From Metaphire vulgaris (Eukaryota > Annelida > Clitellata > Crassiclitellata > Megascolecidae), in assembly GCA_018105865.1 (NCBI GenBank), contig CM030853.1, positions 3,921,929 through 3,985,928 on the forward strand: a stretch of 64,000 nucleotides of DNA. Direction: 5' to 3'. Of this stretch, positions 39,738 through 52,575 are shown one piece after another. Made by a program: the position numbers and the translations under genes. Each line of letters opens with the position of its first letter. The first letter of the stretch is position 1. A model generated the notes under the pieces. That model was not told where the DNA came from. It saw only the letters and a program-made list of their open reading frames with translations, and searched no databases.

Positions 39738-40486
39738 CAGGGTTCCTGGGTTTCCCAAACGTTTTGGAACATCGACCCTCTTCAGCGGTTTTGTCCGCGC
39801 CCCGAATCATAGCATGTAATATTTTTAAATTGCATTAGGCCATCTGGCGAACGTTAGTTGAACAGAATCTTCTGAATTTTGAATAAATGACAAAACAAAA
39901 AGCTCTGATTCAATTCGAATGAAAATACGTATTACAATATAATTATTCATATTTTTGCCAAATAAGACAAGGGGAGAGAAATAGACATAGAAATTTCTTG
40001 AAAAATTATCGTTTTCAAAATTGTCAGGAACATACCTTTTTAACGCGTCTTAAAAATCCTATGAGTGTGGCAAAATCGCTTAACCGAAAGGTAGCACATG
40101 TTCATCGAAAGACTCCCTATTGTTAGTGGAGTTTCAGAGCAAAATGGTCGGAATACGCTTTCCTTGCGTTATTGCGAAATAAGATTAATTTTTAACAAGT
40201 ACAGGTGTATTCCCGTTAATCCGAAACTCGTTAATCCGCCAAAAATATCCAGTACGAAGAGACACTAATCATTTTAATATAAGCCGTGTATGGAGAATTG
40301 CAGGCATTATAAATTTCTTAAAACCTAAGCCTATTTACAACTTTCAAGGCTTGTGACATTATACCTGACATAGTGGCATTGGTTAGAAAATGACACGTTT
40401 GAATCTGATTTCGCGCTACCCCGCGACCCACTAGACTGAGCCCTGCGACCCACTTTTGGATCGCGACCCACAGCTGGGAAACGCTG
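39738..40486. mobile_element. 749-bp hAT-like non-autonomous element
   Basis: The left end CAGGGTTCCTGGGTTTCCC and the right end CAGCTGGGAAACGCTG are inverted. The identical octamer gtatattg lies on both sides (39730-39737 and 40487-40494). The phrases catcgaccc and gatcgcgaccca are typical of Charlie-type hAT ends. No transposase frame remains. Confidence 0.88.
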
Positions 40487-40605
40487 GTATATTGCAACAT
40501 TTCTTTGCTTTTAAGACTCGAAAGACAGAGGCTGGTTTAGACGGCTGTGCAAATGACAGTGGTTTCCAACACAGGAAAAACCACCTAAAACCTAGTTATT
40601 ATTGT

Positions 40606-41090
<485 letters not shown>

Positions 41091-41099
41091 TTGGTAAAT

Positions 41100-42490
41100 G
41101 TGTGGTCATGATATGGGCGTATATAAAATTAATATTTATTGATTTCTACACGAGAAATGACAGGCCACTATTAAAGTGTTCATTATTCCGGTAACTCTCG
41201 AGCGCTGACAAGCGTGTCACTGCCTCTTGACAAGCGACACGACAGCGCTGGAGAGCGGAGACAACATATCTTCAGCTTAATCTACAGTAGAAGGTTCGTG
41301 TGGTGGTTGTCGTAGCAGGACCCCGTCCCAGTACCCACTTAGTCGTGGAAATTTCCGCTCAAAGCGGTCGTCGAGTGCCGGCGTGTCGTCAGAATCCACG
41401 AAATTTGGGGCACGGTCGATTTGAACCCCAAGTTTTTTTGGACGACGGCTTTCCCACCCAAGATTGTTTTTTACGGTAACGCAAGAGTGAAAATTTGACA
41501 TTGTTTTCTCTACGACGCAGGACTCTTAACACTATAGACGCACCGAAGCAGAAACCCCCCTTGGCTACGCCACTGGTCGTGACGTCCCAACCGTAATGAC
41601 CCTCTGGATGAAACAACCACGCTTGACTAACTCCATCTTCTGGCTATAACTATTTCAAATTAGACTAAGATCCTAAGAAACAGCAGTTAATTACTGCGAA
41701 ACTACTTCGAAAGCGCTATATAAATTCACGAGACTTTGCTTGCTTACTTTTAGCACCGCTCGCATCGCTGTCGCTGAGACGCACGGAGAAGAAAAAGTTA
41801 ATACTGTAGTGTAGGTCTTCCTATCTGGTTCCTTAATAAATAATGTCTTCTCTTTGTGAGCTTCAAACGAGTAAGTCGTCTAGTTTGTGACGAAAGGTTT
41901 TCCTCGACCTTTCAACGGCACTGGGAAAACCGAATATGCATGCTTCATCGACTTGTCGTCTGTTTTCCAGATGAACAATATGTCTCTATCGGTTGTGCAT
42001 AATTTACAAAGGACCCGTTAACTCTTTAATGCCGGCGGAGACAGACGCCAATTTCCCTGCGTCTTAATTGAGGCCCGGCCCCCGGAGCGCCCAGAAACAT
42101 TAATTCTAACGCAGACATGAAACGAGATATCTCGGTAAACACGCATTGCTTCTTCAGAACGTTTTCGACTTAATGGCTGTTTGCTGACGCTATGATTTCG
42201 GGGTCGATGACGGGGGAAGAGGGGGGATTTTTTCGAGTGCCTCCCTTGACAGTGGTAGTCCGTGGGCGGAATTGTTATAGGGGATTAGCGCTGCACTTTG
42301 CAGCCGTGCGGTGTTTTTGAGCTGTAAATTGGCTACGATATTGCTTTAGTAACAGTAGATACTGTCATAGGCCCCTACTGCAAAACCGGCTTATATTAAT
42401 ATATTAATAATATTATTATAGCCTGCCGTCAATTTTATCGGAACTTTTGTCTTTATGCTAAAACGCTATTTCAACGATTGAAAATATATC
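41100..42490. other. Intergenic region, no supported gene
   Basis: It holds one solo hAT-type right end (cttggctacgccactg, about 41558-41573) without a visible left end. The cgctatataaattcacgaga segment near 41714 looks like a retroelement 3' end. Confidence 0.5.
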
Positions 42491-42491
42491 C

Positions 42492-42598
<107 letters not shown>

Positions 42599-42710
42599 TC
42601 ATATTTAAAAGACATTTGTGTAAAGCTTTACCGTCGGGGGCTATTAATTTATCTGTTGATTTATTTATGAAGCGGGCCTACATAAACTTAACCTGGGCCT
42701 GCTTAGCTTC

Positions 42711-42858
42711 CATGGACGCCTACAGAAATTTTTCCAGGAGTGATCGGAGTTAATATTTTAGAAAGGTTTTCAAATTTCAATGTGAAATATTGGTATTTGC
42801 ATTTTCTGGGGGAGGGAAGGCAAGTGCCCCCTCTTGCCCTAATGTGTGGGCGCCCATG
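42711..42858. mobile_element. hAT-like MITE (CATGGACGCC ends)
   Basis: Ends CATGGACGCCTACAGAAAT and TGTGGGCGCCCATG; flanks ttagcttc and ctagcctc match at 6 of 8. Same family as 6137. Confidence 0.65.
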
Positions 42859-42966
42859 CTAGCCTCCTAAACTACTATTCACTATATATGTATACATGTA
42901 TAATGTATATAGAGGTTTAAGAATCACTAAATCACTCTTTAAATAGTGGGTTAGGAACTTTCTAAA

Positions 42967-42969
<3 letters not shown>

Positions 42970-43013
<44 letters not shown>
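42970..43013. repeat. (AT)n microsatellite followed by (CA)n
   Basis: About 21 AT units, then CACACA/AACACG repeats to about 43060. Confidence 0.95.
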
Positions 43014-43016
<3 letters not shown>

Positions 43017-43289
43017 ACACAAACACACACACAAACACGCACACGCACATACACGTACGCACACAGGAACGTTGATAATTCATTGCAGGGTTATTTCTAG
43101 GATTATCAATTTGTGGGGGGGTGGGTGTCGGTAAAGTCTGTGATTTCCCCTGCCAAAAAGTCTGACAAGCAAAACAAGGTCATCGTTTAGCTGAAATTGA
43201 GGGTTGGTGGGGGTGTCGGTCTCAAATTGGTGGGTGGGTGGGTGGGTGGGGGCTGTTGGAAAGTGTTAGGGGTGTATGTAAAATATCCA

Positions 43290-43471
43290 TGATTCATTGT
43301 CTCAGAGTTCTGCGAATGCAGTGTTCCGTCTAGCGAACTCCAGACGCATATGCCTTCAGTCGATTTAGGAGGAAGATAAGCCCTTTGTCTCGGCGCCAGC
43401 CTCTCGTCCTCGTCGTCTTCGGTGGCGGCGTCTGCGGCCGATGGAACTCGCTTGCGACGCCCCGCGGTCAT
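43290..43471 (-). CDS. Candidate first coding exon, unrecognised
   Basis: Minus strand from the ATG at 43471: MTAGRRKRVPSAADAATEDD, then DERLAPRQRAYLPPKSTEG and GICVWSSLDG. The segment is CpG-rich with coding-like composition, unlike its flanks, and the N-terminus has a basic patch followed by an acidic run. No good donor is visible, so the exon end is uncertain. I recognise no family; it could be chance. Confidence 0.25.
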
Positions 43472-43607
43472 TGCTGCGTCGAATGGGGGAAGGAGCGGTA
43501 GGCCATACGACCGTTTGTCCAGGTTGACAGTCGTCGTGTGCTGGAAACAGAGTGCGGCTTAATTCCGACGGAAGTTTCGAGAAGAGCGAACGATTCTGTT
43601 CGACAGG

Positions 43608-43842
<235 letters not shown>

Positions 43843-44032
43843 TTATTGGTTTGGTTTAGAGTGTTTCGGATTAACCTTGCAAGCGAGAATATGTCTTTGA
43901 TGGCTTTGTGTATTAGTTCTAGAAGACGGGCTCTATAGAAGTGCATAATATGACGATGATTATGACGACAACGACAATGACGACAGTATTAATAATAATT
44001 TTCCTATACAGCGTTTAATGTTACGCAGACAG

Positions 44033-44075
44033 ACAGACAGACAGACAGACAGACGGACAGACAGACAGACAGAAA
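44033..44075. repeat. (AGAC)n tetranucleotide repeat
   Basis: Ten AGAC units with one substitution (AGACGG). Confidence 0.92.
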
Positions 44076-44881
44076 CAGTACTACTGTGAAACAGCAGTTC
44101 ATTAAAGATAATTTCCTAGCAGCATTGGCAAAGTGCAGTCACACAAGACAGTCTCTGTAAAGGAAAAGTGTTTCCTTGCTGATGACTACATAGACCCCTA
44201 TTCATTCGCAGAAATCGCCAAGTGGAAACAGCAACGGTATATGCTGTTGGAAATGTAGAGGCTATGTTGGACATGTGAACGGACAAACTAATGCGCTCGC
44301 AGTTGGCTTTTCTGACAGAGATTTTTCCATTGACAATTATTCTCCTAACGCAAAACTATAATTATTCGAATCACGCGTTTAAATAGGCATATTATTGTTT
44401 GCTTCTATTTCTATACAGATGCCGTAACTAATTTTTCTTTTAATTCATTTTTTCTGTCTTTCGCCTGCTACGTCGACTGATTTTACTGCTTTTTCTCACC
44501 GCAATATTGGTTTCATACATCGGCAAGGCTACTAATGTGTTGTCGTTGTTTGAAAACATTCATCTGACAGAGTCAGACCAGCTTCCAACAGTCGCATTAG
44601 GCCTAACCAGCTATTATACGGTGTCATCGCATCTAGAATAGCTTTCGAATCGACATAGTTTTAGTCTGGACTAAATGGCGTCTAAACAGGCCTAACCGAT
44701 AAAAAGTCTCGTAAATTGGTCATATATCTTAGGCTATATAGATCGATCCACTGCGCTTACCGTTCCTGTATGTCCGAACTAGGTCAAAAGCATCGAGCAT
44801 TTTCACCGCGCTGCGACACAACATACAGTAAGCTAATGGAATGTATTGATTATGATCAATACGTTTCACTTTCCAGACGCT

Positions 44882-44882
44882 A

Positions 44883-44938
<56 letters not shown>
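44882..44938. repeat. (ATT)n microsatellite
   Basis: About 18 ATT units. Confidence 0.95.
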
Positions 44939-44978
44939 CACGAATGCGACATTATGGACATCGTAATAGGCCTATTGG

Positions 44979-45170
44979 CAGTGGCGGCTCCACGGGGGTG
45001 AGCAGGGAGGCCCGTGCCCCCCTTCATTGAGTGCCTGCCCCCTCAGTGACCCCCCTGTTGGGACCCTATATACTTAATGCTACATACATTAAACAACAAA
45101 TGGTTGGCCCCCATGATTAGAAGTTGCCACCCCAACGGCCCCCACTTGCCAAATCCTGGAGCCGCCACTG
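44979..45170. mobile_element. hAT MITE with perfect 8-bp duplication
   Basis: A 192-bp element with ends CAGTGGCGGCTCC and GGAGCCGCCACTG, and cctattgg on both sides (44971-44978 and 45171-45178). It is in inverted orientation to the near-identical family member at 12195. Confidence 0.93.
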
Positions 45171-45489
45171 CCTATTGGATGTTTCGACGCTCGTTTCATT
45201 TTGCTCGAGTCAAGATGACTGCAAAAGGTCGAACTAAGTGCGATGAACTACTGTAGGCCTATGGGTCTAAATAATATTTTGACCTTAACTGCGAAACATT
45301 CGTTTTGCTTTCTTTCAAGGTATTGGCATAATTTTGACGGCAATAACACCGGAGTCAGTTCTTATAGTAAGCTGCGTTGCTTATCGGAAAATAAACCAAT
45401 TCTTATGATGTTTCCAATAATAGGCTATTGGTCGAATTAACTTCAGGTCACGCGCGTATTGCTATCCATCAGTTATCGATTAGATGGTG

Positions 45490-45680
45490 ACAATGATGAT
45501 GATGATGATGATGATGATGGTGACGATGATAATGATGATGATGGCGGTGGTGTCGATGATGACGATGACGACGACGACGATGATGATGATATGATGATGC
45601 TGATGATGTTGACAATGATAATGGTGGTGGTGATGTTGGTGACGATGATGGTGATGACGACGACGGCGATGATGATGATG
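45490..45680. repeat. (GAT)n-rich microsatellite
   Basis: Imperfect GAT/GAC/GGT triplets, directly followed by a hAT MITE whose target duplication lies in the same GAT-rich DNA. Confidence 0.92.
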
Positions 45681-45685
45681 ATAAC

Positions 45686-45990
45686 CAATGTCGCGTCCAG
45701 GATTTCTTGGTGGAGGGATAAATGAATTCAGAGGAAGTTGGTGGGGGGAGTGAAAAGAGAAGGAAAAAATCATTAAACTTTATCGAAAAAGGCCGACAAA
45801 AAGGAATTTTCTCCCCTAATTTTACTACACATCTACTGAAAAATAGGTTGACATGCAAAAAAAGGAAAAAAGGTCATCGGCAGTTTTCCCCGTAGTTTTA
45901 CTAGATTTTTACCCCAAAATAGGTTTCACGAGCAAAAAAGTCCGGTAGGGGGATGCATCCCCACTCATCCCCCACCTGGAACCGCCACTT
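45686..45990. mobile_element. hAT-like MITE inserted at the edge of a GAT repeat
   Basis: The degraded left end CAATGTCGCGTCCAGG and the right end CTGGAACCGCCACTT are flanked by the identical octamer atgataac (45678-45685 and 45991-45998). The interior matches the 37002 copy, including a catgcaaaaaaaggaaaaaa version of the core. Confidence 0.85.
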
Positions 45991-46120
45991 ATGATAACGA
46001 TGATTATGAAAGTGATGTTGGCCGGCCGAAGCAATTGAGCAGCTGTTAAAACGCATCAGTGAGTTTATGAATCTTTTAAGATGTTTCGTTTCCGAAGCCC
46101 ATAGTCATGATCGCCGTCAA

Positions 46121-46200
46121 TTAACCCCTTAACTGGGGATCCCGGATATATCCGTCCATTTTACATTGAGTTACAGTTAAATACCCAGTTAAGGGGTTAA
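46121..46200 (+). mobile_element. TTAA-flanked piggyBac-like MITE, copy 5
   Basis: A 72-bp element (46125-46196) with the most symmetric ends of all copies: CCCCTTAACTGGG and CCCAGTTAAGGGG. Confidence 0.88.
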
Positions 46201-46633
46201 CACAGACCTATATATAAGACGATCGAGACCACAGTCTATACGACAACACAGCGCTACCTAAACTCCTGCTTTCGTTAGTCAGAGCAAAGCTGTAAATGCA
46301 TCACCCCTCCCCTACCCCGGTCTCTCCGTCCACCCCAGCCCCCGCGACGAGAAATCTCGGTCGACCCCTCTTGCCCCTCCTCCAGTTGGCAGTTTTTATC
46401 ACTTACGTCCAATAATCTCATTGGGGATTGGTTCTAAGTCCGAACCTTCCATTACCTTTCCATGCCGCTGGGAGCGCCGATGAATGGCGCAGGCGGTCGG
46501 TCGGTCGGTCGGGCGTTGACGTCCAGGAGTGCCCCACTCCCACTCCACCCCATACCCCACCCCACATATTGCACTAAATGAATTCTATTTTCGCTTATTT
46601 CATCTCTGCGGTCAGCGATTCGGCTGCGCCCTC

Positions 46634-46722
46634 TCCTCCTCCTCCTCCTCTTCAGTTTCCTTCTCCTCTTCCTCCTCCTCTTCCTCCTTTTCCTCCTCTT
46701 CTCCGCCTTCTCCTCTTTCATA
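46634..46722. repeat. (CTC/TTC)n pyrimidine tract
   Basis: Imperfect CTC/TCC/TTC triplets, strongly strand-asymmetric. Confidence 0.9.
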
Positions 46723-46828
46723 ATACGGCTTTCAAGTGAAATCATCGGCGTCGTCTTTGGCCTCGGGGACGCTGTGATGTTGCGACTTTTGAGAAAACTA
46801 TACAACACACCATCATGCTATGCGACCG

Positions 46829-46945
46829 CCTCTCTCTGTGTCTCTGTCTGTCTGTCTCTTCCTCTCTTCTCTCTCTTCTCTCTTTCTCCTTCTCTCGTTC
46901 GTTGTTCTCTCTCTTTCCTCCTCCCTTTCTCCCTTTCTCCCTTGT

Positions 46946-46980
<35 letters not shown>

Positions 46981-47064
46981 GGCTCTCTCGCTTTCTTTCT
47001 TTCTTTCTATTTCTTGCCGTATGTCTCACACTCATTTGTTGTCGTTCTCCCTTTCTCCCTTGTT

Positions 47065-47105
<41 letters not shown>

Positions 47106-47135
47106 ATGTATCTCTCTCCCCTCTCTCTTGCTAAT
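46829..47135. repeat. Compound CT-rich cassette, copy A
   Basis: CT dinucleotide runs separated by non-repetitive islands: ttctccttctctcgttcgtt, ctttctttctatttcttgc, gttgtcgttctccc and tctctcttgctaatgtatg. The same islands in the same order recur at 48220-48500. Confidence 0.8.
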
Positions 47136-47336
47136 GTATGTTCGTCTACGTGTATGTGTCTTTCGCTTCGTCCGGACCGTCCCTTTGAATCTCTTCTTTT
47201 GTTTCGTGTCCCATATTTCGTCTTTCCGTTGACAGAATTAACGTACGCTGTTCTGTGCAGCTCGGCTTTCACTCGCCGATTTTTTGAGAGGTTGATGAAT
47301 AGAGCAGAACAAGGAGGAGAGGTAGGAGGAGTATGA

Positions 47337-47475
47337 GGAAGAAGAAGAAGAAGAAGAAGAAGAAGAAGAAGAAGAAGGAAGAAGGAGAAGAAGGAGAAGA
47401 AGAAGAAGATGATGATGATGATGATGATGATGAAGAAGAAGAAGAAGAAGAAGAAGAAGAAGAAGAAGAAGAAGA
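47337..47475. repeat. (AAG)n with (ATG)n centre
   Basis: GAA triplets with a GAT block in the middle (47408-47431). Confidence 0.95.
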
Positions 47476-47922
47476 GACTGAAAGCTAAGACTGAATTTAC
47501 AGTGAAAGCAAAAAGCGAGGGTTTCCATTGCCCAATTGTCACTCTTTAGATGAGTTTTCAACTGGCATTCTGTCTGACCACGTCGTGACCAATTTTGGAT
47601 CGACCCTTTTTCAAACGACGGGTCATACATGATCTATAGTGTGGGTCAAAGATGTCATCATTGATGCCTGTTGTTTTGCTACAAAATTACAGTTACCATG
47701 GAAATCGTATTCTATTTAGTGATATCCTTGATTTCTTTGTTGTACGACTGAAAATGCTGGAAATTGATAAAATCTCGAAATCAAGAGTCAATTTCTCTCT
47801 CCGTAAATCTTGAAATTCACCTGCAAAACTGGCGGATAATTAATAATAAGACACCGTAGAATCTTTGTCTGACGCAGCATCGTTCTTTCTGCTGCTACTT
47901 TACCTGCCTTTCCTTTGAAGCA

Positions 47923-47967
47923 GCAGCAGCAGCAGCAGCTGCAGCAGCTGCAGCAGCAGCAGCAGCA
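47923..47967. repeat. (AGC)n microsatellite
   Basis: AGC triplets with GCTGCAGC palindromic interruptions. Confidence 0.93.
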
Positions 47968-48072
47968 AGGAATAATAGGGTGCTTAATGTAGACTTCGAT
48001 GGCTTAACTCTCCCTTGCGCTCAATTAATTATTCGCCGCAAAAGAATTTCGGGAATAAATAGCAACCATTGT

Positions 48073-48119
48073 TGACGTCATCAGACTCGCGACGCGCGAT
48101 CGAACGAGAAATGACGTCA
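48073..48119. promoter_or_regulatory. Twin CRE sites (TGACGTCA) in CpG-rich DNA
   Basis: Two perfect palindromic CREB/ATF sites at 48073-48080 and 48112-48119, 39 bp apart, with CGCGACGCGCGATCG between them. This looks like a promoter or enhancer fragment, but I see no convincing exon beside it. Confidence 0.45.
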
Positions 48120-48219
48120 CCGCATTCGTTTGTATAATTGCGTAAGAATTAAATGCGTCGTCACGGCAACCAAATCTCTAATAAAGGATAGACCCGACAT
48201 AGGAATTATTATTATTATC

Positions 48220-48259
48220 TTTCTCCTTCTCTCGTTCGTTGTCGTTCTCTCTCTCCTCC

Positions 48260-48324
<65 letters not shown>

Positions 48325-48385
48325 CTCTCTAGCTTTCTTTCTTTCTATTTCTTGCTGTCTGTCTCATTCGTTGTCGTTCTATTCT

Positions 48386-48467
<82 letters not shown>

Positions 48468-48500
48468 TATGTATCTTCCCCCTCTCTCTTGCTAATGTAT
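48220..48500. repeat. Compound CT-rich cassette, copy B
   Basis: Same island order as 46829-47135 with longer CT runs. It ends in the same ctctctcttgctaatgtatg string. Confidence 0.8.
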
Positions 48501-48730
48501 GAAAAGGAAGAAGACGAAGAAGAAGAAGAGACTGAATGAATGTACATGTACGTAGGAAAGCATTAAACCATTAAACAAGCGACGCATATATAATCGTGGT
48601 TTTTATTGCATATGCATGAATCACTGGACACGTGATGTTTCTAATCGGATATATTATTTAGAGCTACTTTATAAGGCTTTGCGAGATTCATAGAAACCTC
48701 AATTACAGACTCATTATTAATTCCCGCACC

Positions 48731-48993
48731 CAGTGGCGGTTCCACGTGGGTTATGAGTGGGGATGCACCCCCCCCCCCATCGGACTACGGATAACCTTTT
48801 TTGCTTGTCAACCTATTTTTCGGTAAAAGTGTAGTAAAATTTGGGGGGGGGGTAAATTATTCCCTTTTGTCAGTCTTTTCCGGCAAAATTTATTGACTTT
48901 ACCTTCTCTCTTCATCCCCCCTCCCCACTTCCAACTTCCTATGAATTCATTTCACCCCCCCCCCCTCACCGAGAAATCCTGGAAGCGCCACTG
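48731..48993. mobile_element. hAT-like MITE, inverted relative of 37002
   Basis: Ends CAGTGGCGGTTCCACGTGG and TCCTGGAAGCGCCACTG. The interior contains ggataaccttttttgcttgt, the core reversed. Target duplication not clear. Confidence 0.78.
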
Positions 48994-49313
48994 CGTCCGC
49001 ATCATTATCACCGACTCAATTAACGACTAACGAATCTTTATCGTTCCTGCTTTTCTCACGCTTGCCTGACATTACATGCTTAGTGCAATGATGAGGATGG
49101 CAAAACGATAACGCAGACTGACAGCAACAGTCAGCATTTGCAACCAGATCGATATTCGGTACACAGGTACACAAAGATACCGTCGCCGTTTAGTTAGGGA
49201 TGTCGATAATAGTTTACCAACATCGTAGCTGTCCGCAGTTTGAATAATTCGAAGTTCGACGTCAAAATAATATTTTAGCAGATAGAAGATACCATGATTT
49301 GAGCTGAAGAGTA

Positions 49314-49517
<204 letters not shown>

Positions 49518-49679
49518 CAGGGTTTAGAGTGGTTCAGTAGGATCTACCCTGTGTGAGAACCATTATGTTTCACCCTTCCATTCATTCACATTGTGATCTT
49601 GATGTGTAATCTCATTCTTTGCCCTCTTGTCCTCTTGTAGGTCTGCTCCTGTAGTCTCCTTTATCTTTATCTTTATCTT

Positions 49680-50360
49680 CTTGACGACTTCTATAGCGCC
49701 GTACGCACGACGAAGGTCGAAGTCAAAGGCGCTTTGACATACTTTGGCATGCCGATGGGGAACGTCGGATAACAGAGACAGCGTAAAGTCAGCCCTGATG
49801 GAAACGACGGAAATCGCCGCCCAAACGCCCACGACAGCAATCCCGTAGAAAGGAGCCTTCCGCTGTATAGAACCGTCCGCACCAGGCACGTCAAAGGAAC
49901 AAAAACACGGGATGAGATGTTGTAAATTCCGCGGATGTTGTAAGAACTGTCCGCGAGGCGAGCCACACGGAGAATTTCTGAGATGCGGACTCCCGTGAGT
50001 AAACCGTGGTCGATCTGGGTGAATCCGACTTTGGATGGAATTCCAGGTTGCGATTAGAACGGATTTCGCAGCATTCCCGCACGGGTATCTAGTCTGCAGT
50101 TCTGCCAGGCCGCGTTGATAGAAAAATCGCAAAACAAGATGGCGGACCAGACAGGCGACGAATCAGCGACTAAAACCGTCCCAATCCACCCGAGAAAAGC
50201 GCAGAGGATCTCCCGAAAATGACGGGAGGGTCACTTCTCGCACATTTTGCGCTAAAACGAGCGCAAAATATCGTCGAACCGCCCAGAACGACACTTTTCC
50301 GAGGCATGCACAGGAGCATGCTTGGCTGCTCTTTGTCTCATTGTCTTTGCATCTACAAAT
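49680..50360 (-). mobile_element. Putative retroelement ending in GGCGCTATAGAAGT
   Basis: On the minus strand the segment ends ACGGCGCTATAGAAGTCGTC followed by AAGATA repeats. That 3' signature recurs at least eight times in the window. The open minus-strand frames here (up to 189 codons) resemble no protein I know and overlap in two frames. The 5' boundary is a guess. Confidence 0.35.
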
Positions 50361-50369
50361 AACAAACAT

Positions 50370-51800
50370 TTGCCGTACACAATGTCACAAATGCCTCATC
50401 CAGTTAGGCCTACTGTAAAAACTGTCACAATACTTCTTCTATATACTACTTATATATTCTTATCGTGATGCAAGGCCAATCTAGTATCATAACTTAGGCT
50501 TATTTTACAAGCATTATTTTACAATTTCTAGATCATAATTATAGGACTAGTTGTTTCCAGAATTTTTTTCGAAGAAGTTGGTTGCTGCAAACGAGTTAAA
50601 CCGCAGGCAACCGGCAATCAGTGTTTAATCTAGGTCGTTTCCGGGGGGATTGCTCTTTTCCCCCCGGAAATTTCAAACTCCCCCCGGAAATTTTGGAATA
50701 CTACATGGACTAACAGCGCCCCTAGCAGAATTCCCCCAGGCTTTGTCAGTTCCCCCTTCCCCGGCTTTTTCAGTTCCCCCCCCGGAGTCCAGGAGTCTAG
50801 ATTAAACACTGCCGGCAATCGAATGGAGAAAACGAATGGGGGGGACGGACTTAGATAACTGATGGACCGAAATCGAATTGACGTGTTGCAGACTAGCAAA
50901 ATCACGGCACGATTTTTAAAATCATTTTATTTTGAATTTGAAGAAATGCGGACGCACTGGACTGTTTAGAAGCGACACGCGCAAGTTTTCAATTTATTTG
51001 GAAAAGTCTCTTTACACCGAATTAACTCTCTTGCTCCTCTCTTCCTGAATAGTTGCTCCAATCGAACTTTGGCATGTAAAGTAATTTCCATGCCCCGACT
51101 TTAGGAATCCCTCGAGAGACTGTCTGTCTAGCTCGCTATGGACGCTGGTAATGTCGTACCACGACCACAAAATCCCTGTCGCTCCGGCGCGACGTGGAGT
51201 CGACGCGATTATATATATATATTGGCTAGCTCGCCAAATTATTTGAGGAGATTCACTTATAAGTCCCATCAGCCGGTTAAATTTATTCGACGGACGGAAC
51301 GCGTTGGGGTCTGACCCCGCTGAGTTCACGGCGTTCTAGAGCCTGAATCTACAGGACAACACCAATCGATGTAATGAAGAGGAGATTACTTTGCTGTTGG
51401 CTCATCTTCGTTTCTCATTTCGTGCGTTCGGTGTTTCCTAAACCATGCATCGGCGCGCGTTCCAGCGCAGTCGACGGGCTGGGGTATACGTGACGTGAAA
51501 CTCTTACTCGCATACGAACGCTTTGCGATACTTACTTGCTTACGTACACACCGTCAGTTTTTTGGGGCTGTCCATTAATTATGTCAACAATTTATTTTGG
51601 GGCAATTTTTTATGCCTCTCCCTTGTCAACAACTGTCAAATTTCAGTTACCCCTATAATTATGTCAACAAATTTTTGACCCCCCCCCCAAAAAAAAAAGA
51701 TCAATGACAGGTTCCAATAACAAGGTTATTATTTGATTACACACACGGCATAAGAGAGTGAATTTTCCAGTATTGTGAAGAGTGGTATAGAATATGTGGA
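50370..51800. other. Intergenic region, no supported gene
   Basis: It holds a G/C-rich foldback around 50637-50800 (ccggggggattg against ccccccggagtc) suggestive of a degraded MITE, and a minus-strand 105-codon frame (51012-51329) without family resemblance. Confidence 0.45.
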
Positions 51801-51802
51801 AT

Positions 51803-52115
51803 CAGTGGCGGTTCCAGGATTCTTGGTGGGGAATGAAATGAATTCATAAGAAGTTGGTGGGGGGATGAAAAGAGAAAGAAAACAATCACAAAACTTTGCC
51901 GAAAAGGCTGAAGACAGGGAATTTTCCCCGTAATTTTACTGCACTCTTACCGAAAAATAGGTCGACAAAGAAAAACGGTCATCCGTAGTTTTCTCCGTAG
52001 TTTTACTAGACTTTTACCCAAAATTAGGTTTCACAAGCGAACAGCAATACAAAAAATTTTAAAAAGTCCGGTGGGGGATGCATCCCCACTCATCCCCCAC
52101 GTGGAACCGCCATTG
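51803..52115. mobile_element. hAT-like MITE (37002 family)
   Basis: Ends CAGTGGCGGTTCCAGGATT and GTGGAACCGCCATTG; flanks tgtggaat and cgtgggat match at 6 of 8. It lies 19 bp from the next hAT element. Confidence 0.82.
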
Positions 52116-52134
52116 CGTGGGATACGTGAAGAAA

Positions 52135-52491
52135 CAGTGGCGTAGCAATGGAATGTGCAGTTGGCAAGGGGGTTCCGGCGATGAGGGGGCCCCCGACAGA
52201 GAGTGGAGGTTTCTACTTTTAAATATTCAGAATGTAGCTTTAAAAATCGACGAGGCTTAAAAGTACAGTAGAACTGGACGTCATGAACTAAAAAGACTCT
52301 ATGGTTTATTACTTAATAATATTAGTTATCGCATAATGATAATAGTGGGGGCGAAGCTTCGAAATATCTAAACGCAGCAAAGGCGCCCGGCGTGTTTTGT
52401 TTGAATTCGAGGGGAGTTTCCGGGGGGGGGGGTGGTGGCCCACGACCGAAGCTCTGCACACGGGCCATCATAAAACATCGCTACGCCACTG
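52135..52491. mobile_element. hAT-like MITE (357 bp)
   Basis: Ends CAGTGGCGTAGCAATGG and CATCGCTACGCCACTG; flanks tgaagaaa and tgtagaaa match at 7 of 8. Confidence 0.82.
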
Positions 52492-52575
52492 TGTAGAAAT
52501 AAGCGAAACAGGCGTTTTTCTTTCTCTTCTTTAGAATGGATTCATTATTACGAGCAGCAAAGTAGAACTTCGCTC

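Noticed and set aside
46774..47336. Ser/Leu-rich frames of 100-170 codons in three overlapping frames
   Set aside because: They are translations of CT/TTC tracts open in several frames at once; no signal, domain or codon bias supports a protein.
49563..50132. 189-codon minus-strand ORF
   Set aside because: It overlaps another open frame, has no recognisable domain, and ends in the retroelement 3' signature with an AAGATA tail.
51012..51360. Possible ribosomal RNA fragment (ctgaccccgctgagttcac)
   Set aside because: Only a short resemblance; the flanks do not continue as rRNA that I recognise.
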